A stretch of DNA of 64,000 nt from Cavenderia fasciculata (Eukaryota > Evosea > Eumycetozoa > Acytosteliales > Cavenderiaceae), in the NCBI RefSeq assembly GCF_000203815.1, contig NW_004457624.1, positions 1,116,001 through 1,180,000 on the forward strand. The letters run 5' to 3'. Positions 49,712 to 60,678 of the stretch are shown piece by piece (positions within the stretch are counted from its first letter, which is position 1; every line of letters begins with the position of its first letter). The position numbers and the translations under genes were made by a program. The notes beneath the pieces are model-generated. The model was not told the DNA's origin, did no database searches, and saw only the letters and a program-made list of their open reading frames with translations.

Positions 49712-51344
49712 TTACATTTGGTTTAACATTGGAGCGGCTACTAAATGTTGATCAGGAGTTCCAAGTGTATAACAAGTTGGACCTTCATGAGTAATACATT
49801 GTACTTCTTCCAAAAACTTTAATTTATTACCTGCTGAAATCTAAATAGAAATGAAATGATAATGTTGAATTAATAAATGTATATTGTGTTATGTATTTTT
49901 CTCTCTCTCTCTCTCTTTTCTTTCTACTTACTTCATAATCAACAGGACCAACACTCATAACAACTTTACCAGATTTATAAAATTTAAGAGTTCCCAATTG
50001 ACCAGAGTTCATATACTTTAGTGTATTTGGGAAATCACCAGGATAGACCATTGGAACAAAAGATTTTTCAGTGAGGATAACTTTTGGTTGATCATCTTCA
50101 TCTTCTTTGTCTTTGGCAGCTTGTTTTGCACCTGCCTTGGCAGGTTTGGCTGGTGGTTTGGGTGGTGCCTTGGCAACAGGTGGAGGAGGAGTCATAATCA
50201 TACTTGGAACTGGTCTCGAAGCAGTTGATGGCAAAGATGTAGGTAGTTGAATGAAAAATAGATTGTCTTCGTTGAGAAAGATTCCTTCATTGTAAAATGG
50301 TTTGATACGTTCATCTTCCTTTTTCTTTCCTCCATCTTCTCCAAGATCTCTTTGATCTGACAATTCACCATTTTCAATTTGTGCTTGCAACTCTTTCTTT
50401 TTCTTTTCAAGATCCAACTTTGCATCCTTTAGTGAATACTCTTTCATAATTTTTCTTGGATCTACCAATGGAAGATGAGTTGGATGTGATGGTTGATTTG
50501 GATCAATTTCCATCTCATGGAATAATTGATTTACAAATGCTTCATTTAATTTATCTGCTTCTTTATTTGCTCCTAAATAAATAATTAAATTAATTAATAA
50601 AATATATTCAATGTTTAATATATATATATATATATATATATATTTACTTTGTTGTTCATTTCTTTGTAATAAGGATTCTGGTAGATCGGTAAGTGGAAGA
50701 GATGGTAGGTTGGGTAGTGCAGATTGAGGTCTTCTATTATTTCTATTGGGATTGATTGCAGAGTTGATTCTTCCTGGTCGTTTTGGATCCGTTCGTTTTT
50801 GATCCGGTCGTCCAATAGGATTCAAAGAATCCAGAATAATATCTGAAATAGCGCCCCCAGAAAATAGATCTGCATTTGGTTTTGGTTGCTCATCATACTT
50901 TTTTCTAACTTGATTGGTGTTTGGCATAAATTTCTAGAAAGAGTAACAAAAAGACATTATTATTATTATTGGTTTACAATGTCATTCATCATTGTTATTA
51001 TTCAAATCAAGATTGAGTAGTCTTTTTGTTTGATTAGGAGATATTCTAGTTACCTTTGCTCCTCCAGTTGGCATAGATGGAGCTAACCCTGTTCTAGCTA
51101 TATTTATAGAGGGTGAGGGTCCTCTATTTGGTAATTGTGTACTAGAGGTAGAGGTTGTTGGTGTTCTTGCGATACCTCCACCACCGCCGCTTGGTGCTGT
51201 TGGTGTTCTTGCAATACCACCAGATTGCGGTGTTGGTGCTGGTGTCGATTGCTGTAAACGAACTGATGATGTCCCAGGTGGATCTCCAATCTTTCTAAGT
51301 CTCACAACTTTATCTTTATCTTTATCTTTATCTTTATCTGACAT
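49712..51344 (-). CDS. polr3d: RNA polymerase III subunit RPC4 (POLR3D)
   Basis: Four exons (51344-51054, 50933-50648, 50572-49932, 49840-49712) keep phase and give 448 residues. The C-terminal third carries the RPC4/RPC53 signature: NLFFIQLPTSLP, then GQLGTLKFYKSGKVVMSVG, a VDYEISAGNKLKFLEEV strand pair and an end LVAAPMLNQM. The N-terminal half is basic and Pro/Thr-rich, with repeats of GIARTPT and a KFMPNTNQVRKK stretch like other RPC4 proteins. Pairs with RPC5 in the Pol III termination/reinitiation subcomplex in the nucleus. The final exon is only 42 codons. Confidence 0.9.
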
Positions 51345-51581
51345 CTCCTTATATATCCCTTTTTTGTTGTAATCCTATCTATCTTCAATAATGATCGTTA
51401 TCTTTTTTTGGGTGTTGCAGTGAGAAAAAAGAGGGGAATGAAAACAACAAGTTATTAATTTAATTTAATTTATTCGCAAACACGAGAGGAGGGAGATAAT
51501 ATAGATAATATAGATAACTCTATTTTTTGAAACAACAACAACAACAACAACAACAACACCAACAACATATATATATAAACA
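51345..51581. promoter_or_regulatory. Divergent intergenic region upstream of polr3d
   Basis: A 237-base region between two divergent genes. It contains a CAACAACAA run (51530-51560) just before the plus-strand start. No specific site is recognised. Confidence 0.4.
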
Positions 51582-52228
51582 ATGGAAGATGATAACGATC
51601 ATATAATGCAGTCGTTGAATGACAATTCGAGGATGATGCCAACTTTGTCGTCATCACCTGATGCTTTGTTATCATCGGTGCTCTCATCGTTACCTTCGAG
51701 TGGTGCATTCACTAAATACGTATCTCCAAATAGTTCACCTGCCACTAAAAATAAGGTAGGTACATGAAGAAGAACTGATCATTCAAACAACGACAACATT
51801 CATTGACAACATTTATTGATATATATATGTGACAGACACTACCTGTATATATAGCTTCACACAATACTAGTCCACCGGGGAATCACTACGTTAAAAATGA
51901 TGAAACCAATGTCTTGATAAGAGCATTGAGTAAAAATGCAATAAGGTTTATGACTCCTGACGATATCAATACAACTTCAACAACCACAAATAATAGTAAT
52001 AATAATAATAATAGAAAGAAAACAACAACACAAGACAAAAAAGGTAAAAAAGTTAAAAGAGATGATTATGAGGATGGTGACGACGATGACGACGATGATA
52101 CTATAACGACTACTACGACAACTACTTTAAGATCATCACCATCTATAAATAGAATATCCAATAATAATAATAATTTACAATCATCTGCTGATAAATCACC
52201 AAAAGAAAAGAAAAAGGCAAAAGTATAA
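51582..52228 (+). CDS. Low-complexity protein, probably nuclear
   Basis: Exons 51582-51755 and 51836-52228 join in phase 0 and give 188 residues. The N-terminus is Ser/Met/Leu-rich (MEDDNDHIMQSLNDNSRMM). A compact segment NHYVKNDETNVLIRALSKNAIRFMTPDD could fold. The tail holds a basic KKGKKVKRDD patch, an acidic DDDDDDD run, Thr and Asn runs, and KEKKKAKV. The basic clusters suggest nuclear import. I do not recognise a family. Confidence 0.7.
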
Positions 52229-52601
52229 TTAAAAAAGTGAATTAATTAATTTACTTTAATTCATTTGGATGACAATAATAAATGGTTGATAGTGTCAATT
52301 TTGTATATATATATATATTATATTATAAAAAGTAATAGTACTCCTATACTTTATTTCCTTTTTTCTTTTTTTTGGAAAATTATAGATCATCCAAATTATT
52401 ACAATAGTATTGTTATTATTATGATTATTATTAAAAGTTAATTAATGAATGGTGAATTTACATGATGATATGTTATTGTTGTTATAGTTGGTCGATTGTT
52501 GGTTGTTGATGATGATGATCATCATCAACAGATGATAGTTGTTGATCCTGGTCGTCTTGGTCGATAATATTATTTTTAGACGAGTTTTGATTATTAGATA
52601 G
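52229..52601. other. Convergent 3' intergenic region
   Basis: AT-rich with (TA)n near 52306-52320 and GATGATGATCATCATC (imperfect palindrome) near 52509-52526. I see no supported gene. Confidence 0.5.
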
Positions 52602-53834
52602 TTAGTTGGTAAGTAAACCTTGAGTTTCATGACCATGACCAACAATAGTGTCTGGGTAGACCTTGTGATAAATGTCGATAAAGAGGATGACGAAAAAGTA
52701 GAGACCGACAGTGATACCAAAGACAACGATGAGGGCTTGTGGCACTGGGTAGAGAACCATACCGAGGATGATGGTGACGATACCGCAGAGTACGACTAAA
52801 CGACCACCGATCCAATGCATAATATCAGGGAAGAGAGGGATTTTCTTACGGAGTGGGTCCCAGAGGAAATGGCTGAGTGCGCCAAACAGGACCGAGAGCA
52901 TCATGAGACAGAGCGTGATGAAACCCATGATGGCATGGACAGTGGTAAAGTGGAGACCACCGACCATCTTGAGTGCCAAACTGAAGCCGATGATGGCAAA
53001 GATGGTGGCGATCGATTGGATAATGATGTGGAGTGGGAACCACCACATGTGAGCCTTGAGATAACGACCTACAAACACACCAAATGGCATCAACAAACCA
53101 AAGGCAACTGTCATAAAGGCGGCGTGGTAGTCTACATAGTCTGGACCGTTGTTGACGGTACCTTGACCGGTGGTAAGGTCGACGGTGACACGACCGGCGT
53201 TGCCATTGTGGAATTCGAATTCATTGGAGCTGCCGTATGCCCATACCAAGTCGAGTGGACCTGGTACGATGGTGTGATCGGTCACATTGTCGCCAGTGTC
53301 GAGGAGACGTGAAAAGGTGACGACTGTGTAGTCGGCGGTTTGGTAGCCCGATGCAAACAAGATATTGTACTCTCCACCAGCAATCGAAGTGTCGTTGACT
53401 GGCATGTATTTGTCGGGGTAGCCCGGATTAGAGAACATATCCCACACGATCAAATCGGTTGGCCCGTTGCCTCCAAATGTTGAAACGACAAAATCAGCAT
53501 TTTGCATGGGTTGGTCCGACGAACACCCAACACAATGGAATCCCAAACCAAACCAACTTTGTTGGTTAATCGATGCTTGGAATGTAATGGTACTATTTAA
53601 AATCTCCCATGATATAGTTAGTCCTGATGCTTGATCTAATAATAATTGTGGACTAAATGTTCCTATATATATATATACAAAGCAAAAGAAAGATGGTGGT
53701 TAGTTTTAAGTGTCACAAATCAACAAATATCATCGTCTATTTTCTTTTCATTTCTTTTCATTTCTTTTCTTACCTTGTGATGCAATAACAAAGATTGCAA
53801 TGAAAATTGATAGAATTGATTTAATAAACATCAT
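52602..53834 (-). CDS. DOMON / cytochrome b561 membrane protein
   Basis: Exons 53834-53774 and 53662-52602 join in phase 1 and give 373 residues. A signal peptide (MMFIKSILSIFIAIFVIASQG) is followed by a DOMON domain (about 25-165, WFGLGFHCVGCSSD, YTVVTFSRLLDTGD), a haem- or sugar-binding beta-sandwich. Five hydrophobic helices follow. They carry the four histidines expected to bind two haems (VDYHAAFM, FPLHIII, TTVHAIMG, IMHWIGGR). This layout is that of CYBDOM/FRRS1-like trans-membrane ferric or ascorbate-dependent reductases. It probably moves electrons across the plasma or endosomal membrane. The short tail after the last helix is cytosolic. Confidence 0.92.
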
Positions 53835-55042
53835 CTTTGTTTGAAATACAACAACAAAAAGAAGAAGAAGAAGAAGAATGAACCAGCAGGTTAATTAAAC
53901 ACAACGCAAACAACAAAGTACTTAGAATGACGTTCGTGTGCGTGTGAAAAATAAATAATAATGGTGAGAACGGTGGGTAATGTGAGTGAGTGGGTGGGTA
54001 CAGAGTATCGACGATGATGTATTAAGATTAAACTCTATAAATCTTTGTGATACAATTGGTCGTGTTATATGTGATGATGTAATTGATAAAATAAAAAAAA
54101 AAAGCTCAAATGAATGGTTGTAGCTTGTTTCTGCCCATCCATCTAAAAATCTCTCTAACGATTTACTAAAATAAATACCATTTCTTGATTTTTTTTGAAA
54201 CGTCTTGCTCTGAGTGCCAGTTGGATATTTTACTCCAATTTTTCGAATGGAACGTTCGACGACGCCAGTGAAAAATGAGACGAAAAAGTTGGTTATAACA
54301 TGACCTGTTGGTCTTGTCTTTGCTGATCGTGATGCCATGTGCATAGGATGTTCCATGGTTCTGAACGGAACATTCGCTTGGCCCTAAACTTTTAAATCAA
54401 TACCAACCTCTTCAAAAGACACCTCATTTTCTTTCAAATTAAGGTTTATGGACTGATCATCTAAAAAATCGAGTTTCATTGAACTTTCGTTGTTGTTTGT
54501 TTTGGATGTCCGTCCAAGCTCCAATGGAGAAAGAGACCAGGCTAAAAAGAAAGAAAGAATAATACAAGTTAAATTCATTTGAAATATCCAATGCAAAGAT
54601 TGAATCAAATTTCATTCAATCAGTGTTTAGTGTTGGTATTATCTGTTTTATTGATACCATTAAATTAAAGGTTTTTGGTTCTTGTTTCAATAAATATTAT
54701 TATTATTTCTTGTTATGATTAATTAAATTAATTGATATTGGTTGATTGGATTGATGGATGGACAATGTTGTTTTGGAAAATCGATCTGATTTGGTTGGTA
54801 TGGTTTCATTAATGATGATGATGATGATAGTACAATTATTTTATATGATTTATATATTATAATGTTGTTGTTATTGTTATTGATTATTGATTGATTGTTA
54901 TTAGTTTGGATACAAAGGATGGTGTGGTTGGTTATTATTATTATTGTCAGGCTATCTTTTAGTCAGTCTTTCTGGTCATTTTTTAAATTATTTACTGTAT
55001 GTATTGTGTTGTGATTGTATATACTATTATTGCTTGATTATT
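53835..55042. other. Gene-poor stretch with possible gene fragments
   Basis: The left part is the promoter of the DOMON gene. On the minus strand, 54608-54384 has an open stretch with coding-like codon use (SMKLDFLDDQSINLNLKENE) and 54356-54100 another (IRKIGVKYPTGTQSKTFQKK). The two are separated by a stop and in different frames. I cannot identify them; they may be pieces of a decayed gene. 54600-55042 is AT-rich with GATGATGATGATG at about 54814-54826, and includes the 3' side of the bZIP gene. Confidence 0.35.
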
Positions 55043-56564
55043 TTATCTACGATGATGTCTTTCACCTGAAAATGTTAATTCATTACTTGGAGACGAAGAT
55101 AAAGAAGTGACCAATGGCGAAGAGGAGGGCGATGCAATGTAGAGGAGTGAAGAAAAGGGAGAGGCAATGGGTGGAGTGTTGTAGGATGAGATGGCCGATG
55201 AGGAAAGTGACGGTAGCTTGGTGAGCGACGACGAAAAGCTGGGTGAAGAAGAGGTATTGTTATTGATATTGTTGCTTGTAAACGAGTTGGAAAGTTGGTT
55301 TATGCTGGTACTGCCTTCGACCATTTCTCTCTGTCGCTTTTGTTGTTGGTTTTTGGATGTGCTGCCGCTGCCGGGGTAGTGTATCTGCTGTGTTTGGTCA
55401 TGATCGCGCTCACCACTGCTATTGAGTGAGTTGATGTTGAGGACTTGGCCAAAACGGTCCAAGCATCTCTCAGACGAGTTGCTAAGTGAATTGCTGTTGA
55501 AGCTGCTGTTGAGACTACCACCACCTCCATTGGCGCCACCACTGCTATTGAGACTGTTGGCCAAACTGTTGTTACCAGAGTTGGGGTTGTTATGTGTATT
55601 GTCGGTTGATTTAGAGTGTTGGTGACGGCTGTTGCCTGGGTATAGGTGTGATGACATGGATGCACTCTGCGAGTTGAGTGAGAGTGACAGTGATGAGGGT
55701 TGGTGGCCGTGGTGACCGTGGTGACCGTGATGGTGACCACCAACGTGATGATGCGATGAAGGTGAGGATGTAGTGGTCGACGTGGATGATGTCGAGCCAT
55801 GACTATGACCATGATTATGACTACTGGTGTTCCCAAAACTGGCATGTGGATGGAAATGTGAGGCTTGTGTAAGGACATTGACCGACGACGACGATGATGG
55901 CGACGACGTTGATGATGATGACGAAGCATGTGGCTTGTCATTCAAGATGGATCTACCTTCAAGATTGAAACTATTCTTTATACTACTGAGTGATGGCAGT
56001 TGTTGTTGCTGCTGCTGTTGCTGTTGTTGTTGTTGATGGAATGATGGAGGGGATGGGGTGGACGGCTCACTACTGCTGCTTGCAGCCATCATGCTTGGCT
56101 CGTCGACAAAATCCTTCATTGTCACATTATTGTTGTTGGGACTGCCAGTACCCTGGATCTGAACAAGTTTGCTTCGTAGCTCAATATTCTCTCGTTTGGC
56201 ACGTTCGATTTGCTCTTCCAGTACCGATATCTTTTGGTTGTTTTCCGTTTGCAGAGTGGTCAACTCTTCTGTTTGTTTGAGTAATTGGTTACGATCTGTT
56301 TCCAAACCATCGACGATCGATTCCAATCTTTCCAAATACTCTTTCTTTCTTTCTCTATATTGTGCTGCACTTTGTCGATTTTGCATTTGTCTACAAATAA
56401 AAAAATAAAGATTTGATTAATTAGTTTCCATGGGATCTTGTATTCTTTTTTTTTGTTTCCATTTACCTTATTTTTTTCTTTTTCAATTCTTCATCCTCGA
56501 ATATCATCATATTTACAGGGTTGGGATGATTGATTCCATTCATAATGTGGTGATTTAAAGACAT
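55043..56564 (-). CDS. bZIP transcription factor
   Basis: Exons 56564-56467 and 56390-55043 (junction phase 2) give 481 residues. The basic region spans the intron: KKKKIRQMQNRQSAAQYRERK, with the N-x7-R signature NRQSAAQYR. It is followed by a leucine zipper (YLERLESIVDGLETDRNQLL...LEEQIERAKRENIELRSKL) over residues about 50-105. The rest is low complexity: a Gln run, Ser runs, His/Gly repeats (HHHGHHGHHGHQ) and Asn/Ser runs. It should dimerise and bind DNA as a nuclear regulator. The basic region is unusually close to the N-terminus. The upstream non-coding region is very long. Confidence 0.92.
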
Positions 56565-59500
56565 TTCTATCTGTCTATTTACTTGTTTGTTTTCTCTCTT
56601 ATCTATATATATTATATTATATTATATTATAAATATTCTACTGCTACTACTACTACACACTTGGATTGTTAATTTTAATTATTATTATTATTAGAGTTGG
56701 AATCAAAATTTAAAAATAAACCATATAATTCATTTGATTTGAATTGATATCGTTGTTATAGTTGTGTTGTGTGTGAGTGTTGTTATTGTGTTAATATAAA
56801 ATTGTTGATGATGATGATGATGATTGATAGATGATAGATCTATATTCTATATTAATTAAAGGATAAGGGGAAAGAAGAGAAGAAAGGGTAATGATTAAAA
56901 AAAATTTGGGTTGGTTAATAAATTGATTGAAGAATCTTAATATTTGATCTGTAAAAAAAAAAGGTGTTGGAGAGAGATATGACTGGATTGTGAAGGGTAT
57001 AGCAGTAACAACAAAAATAATATAATTGATTTGATTGATCCAATAATATTTAATTTTGGGATGGGTGGAACAAACACAATTTCAATTTAAATATTTTGAT
57101 TTGAATATGTGATTGATGTATATGGATGGATGGATGGATTGATTTGATTTGATACAATACAAGATGATAATTATTTTCTTGTTGTAGGGAATATTATATA
57201 AAATATTAAATTTAAACAGGGTTGGTTCCGATGGACTGAAGCTGTTACTATTGCTCGTGTTGATGATGATGATAAATAATTATTTCTTCTTCTTTAATTA
57301 TTTGTGTATGTGGATATATTATGTTAATATGTTTTGAATGGCTAGTTGGGTCGGTTAGGGGGAGGGTTAGATGATATTGTATGGATTGATGATGTTGATG
57401 TTATTATTGTTATTTTAATGTGATCTACTTTTAGAATAAAATTTAATAGGAGTACCGATTGATTGCAAAACAACAACAACAACAACCAAGAAACAAATGG
57501 ATTTATACAATTACAATTAAACAACAAAACAAACAAGATAGATGGATTAAATATCGAGCAATAAATTAAAAAACGTTACACAAATCTCGATTCCATATGT
57601 ATACAGCAGGATAATTCTATTTTGGGATAAATATATGGTGATGATGATGTTGTTGTTGTAATTGTCAATGATATGGACTTGTTGCTACTATACTACTACT
57701 AGCTACTGCTACTGCTGTTGTTTGATGATGATTATGCTGATGATGATGATGTTGTTGTTGTTGTTGTTGGATATGGAATATTCCATTCACCACCCAATGT
57801 CACCACCACTACCACCAATACCACCAATACCACCAATGTTGTTGTTGTTGAACACACGACACAAATAAAAATAAATCTGCTCGATTGGATGTATTCATTC
57901 ATGGGTGGGAGATGGATGGATGGATGGATGGTGTGGATTTAGGATATCCGACTATGGTGTATCTAACTTGATCCTTTTTTTGGAGTAGGGGTGGTTTGTT
58001 GGTTTGTTCGCATCCTATTTATGACAATGATGGCATTACTATAATTCCTCTCCTCTTTTCTCTTCTCTATCCATATCCTCGTCACTACTCTTATCTTACC
58101 AACTAGTAGTAAAAGTAAAAGTAGTAGGAGGAAGAGAGGATGAGTCAAAGTTGCAGTGACAATATTGTAGCTATTAATATTACGGTGTAGTTGTAGTTGT
58201 AAGTTGTGTTGCTTGTATTGAATTCAATCGTCATACCAAGTCAGGTAAGAGAGAGGAGTTATAACAAAACTATTTGTATATATGTGTTTTTCAAAAGAAC
58301 TGAATATATATATAATAAATGAAACACATAACATAACATCTTTGATGTGATTGATGATGATGATGATGTGTATTGTTATTGGGGGCAACAACAGCAGCAG
58401 CAACAACAGCAAGTAGTAGTAGGCCCCTATGGTTATTGTTGTTGGGGGGTGTTAGGATGAAGGAAGGAGTGGAATGGTATGGTAGTTGGGTAACAACCTA
58501 ACCCAAAACACCACATCCTATCCCATCCCATCGATATTGAGTTTGTTGTTCCAACCACACCCAACACCACCAACACACCACACACACACTGTTTGAGTTC
58601 ACCAATGGAATGATATTGTTATTTGTGATAGTGTGTATGTGCCAATTTACAAATCTAATGATTCATCACGATATTGTTGTTGTTGTTGATATGAACATAA
58701 CATATCATGTTCTGTTTGTGTGTGTTGTCAGCAATGTCAAATCCAATATTTCCTAATTAATCACAATATATATATCATCACCGTGTCGTTCAGGATGATC
58801 AAGTATAGGAGATCGCCGGTTGAAATTGTAAACAATCCACAACAACAACTCGATAGAGAGTGTGAGTGAGTGAGTTTATATTTCTAAACATCCAATCAAT
58901 CAATCCATCCATCGATCAATTGAATGAATAAAGATGAAGGAATGAAGGAATGCTATCACGAGTCGTTGATGTTGTTGTAGGGATCGATATTGTTGCATCT
59001 CGATGTTGTTGTTGTTGTTGTTGATATAATAGCAACAAAATATAAAGGAGGTTGAAGAGTAAGTGAATGTAATGACCACCACCACCACTTCTTTGGTTGA
59101 GTTGACGACTCTTTAAATAAACTATCTATTATTGGATTATCTGTCGTTTGTTGTTGTTGTAGTACTACTACGCAATGCGTGTAATAGTCCTGACTATTGA
59201 TTGATCATATGATTGTTTGTTTGTTTGTTTGTTTGAACTAAACTTGCTTTCACTTACACACACAACTATAGTTCTTTTTTTACACCTACAACTACAAATT
59301 GTAGGTGACTGTGATGATGGTGATGATACCTGTGTATGGTTGGTTGATTGATTGATTGATTGAATATCTATCCAAATCTATTGATTGATTGATTGATTGA
59401 TTGATTATTATTTAATTTATCTATTATTATTATTATTATTTATTTATTACTAGTATGATGACTAATCAATTATTCAATAATGTATTTGACATGAGAGATT

Positions 59501-60665
59501 TGATTCGAATTCAATTAAAATTATTATTGATGTCTTAAAGTAGGAACAAAGAGATGATGATGGAATGGGAGATATGTGTGATTTTGGTCAGCAAAGCTCA
59601 TGACTTGATGACGCTTTGAGGGGGGATTTTTTTTTTTTGGCAAACAAATCAGCTGTATGACGAGGTGACGTGCGCGTAAAATTATGGCAGATCTTTCCCT
59701 TTGCAGGGTTTGACGTAGACTGATGAGTTTGCTTTGGATAGATTGTTTTATCATAGATGGGGCGAGTCAATGGAATTGGATGTTGGGGTGCATCGCGAAC
59801 GGAACACAGAGTATGACGATGTGATGGTTTGTATGAGGTGTGAGTTAAATGTACTTGGTTTTCAATCAAAGATCCGACCAAGAATGGACAAGTTTTACGA
59901 CACACACAATAAAACTACTATTTATTTTTAGCTACAACAACAAGAACAAAAATTAAAAAAAGATATCACATAAAAAATAAAAAAGAGATATTTTTTTTTT
60001 GGCCAAACCTATAATACCAATATCATATTTTACTGGGTTCCTGGGAGAGTATAATATCTAGTCTATCTATCTCCTACCCCGATACCTTCCTATAAAACAC
60101 AGAAACAAAAATCCAAACAAAGGTTATTTTTTCTTTATTATTTTTTCCGTACCCACTTTTTGTTTTTTTGAAATTGTAAAATTAACTCTATCTCTCTCTC
60201 TTTAAAATATTATATATATATTTATAATAAACAAATATCTTTCTTGTTGTTTAATTTAGTATTTTGTAAAGAAGAAGGGGGAATTGAAACCGGATGGGAA
60301 CTGATATACTTGAAGTTTGGTCACGATTTCAACGTCAGCAATAGAATAATAATAAAAGAACGACGTATACGACTTTTGCTCTCGAGCAGTCGCGGTATAG
60401 TCTGTATATCACGTACTTTGGTATCAAAGTAGTCTGCGTATGAGCCAGACTGTGCCAATAATCGACCATGATCGAGATAGAGGAATGATGATGAGAGATT
60501 AACATTCCTTTTACTCTTGTTTCATGTGAAGTCATAGTATATAGTAATTAGGATTGGTGTGGCGTCACGACGAAAAAAAAAAAAAAAAACAACCAGATTT
60601 ATTATATGGTTGTCGGTTGGCCTCGAAAGAATGAAATGCGCCGATATGCATGTCGGTTGGCCCGA
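56565..60665. other. 4.1 kb gene-poor region upstream of the bZIP gene
   Basis: No frame here is supported. Most of it is AT-rich low-complexity DNA with GAT, TTG and CAA microsatellites, for example (TTGATTGA)n at about 59341-59406 and GATGGATGGATGG runs. 59283-59307 forms a perfect hairpin. 59550-59920 and 60270-60665 are less AT-rich than the rest and may contain RNA genes, but I could not match a family. The right edge abuts the 3' end of the RNase HII gene. The length suggests an extended promoter/5' leader of the bZIP gene. Confidence 0.45.
59283..59307. repeat. Perfect 9-base hairpin
   Basis: CACCTACAA and TTGTAGGTG are perfect inverted repeats around a 7-base loop (CTACAAA). In a mostly A/T region this could be a protein-binding palindrome or an RNA hairpin. 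No gene is close. Confidence 0.5.
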
Positions 60666-60678
60666 CTAAAAATATCGG
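60641..60678. repeat. Two-step inverted repeat over the RNase HII stop codon
   Basis: CCGATAT pairs with ATATCGG, and inside it GTCGG pairs with CCGAC around a TTGGC loop. The structure overlaps the last codons and TAG (60668-60666) of the minus-strand gene. TGTCGGTTGGCC also occurs as a direct repeat at 60611-60622. Confidence 0.55.

Noticed and set aside
55300-56280. Open frames on both strands opposite the bZIP gene
   Set aside because: They mirror low-complexity Ser/His/Gln coding sequence and lack start or splice support.
60500-60520. CCTTTTACTC resembling the U5 snRNA loop
   Set aside because: The invariant GCCUUUUAC and the Sm site are missing; the flanking GGAATG...CATTCC stem is too short.
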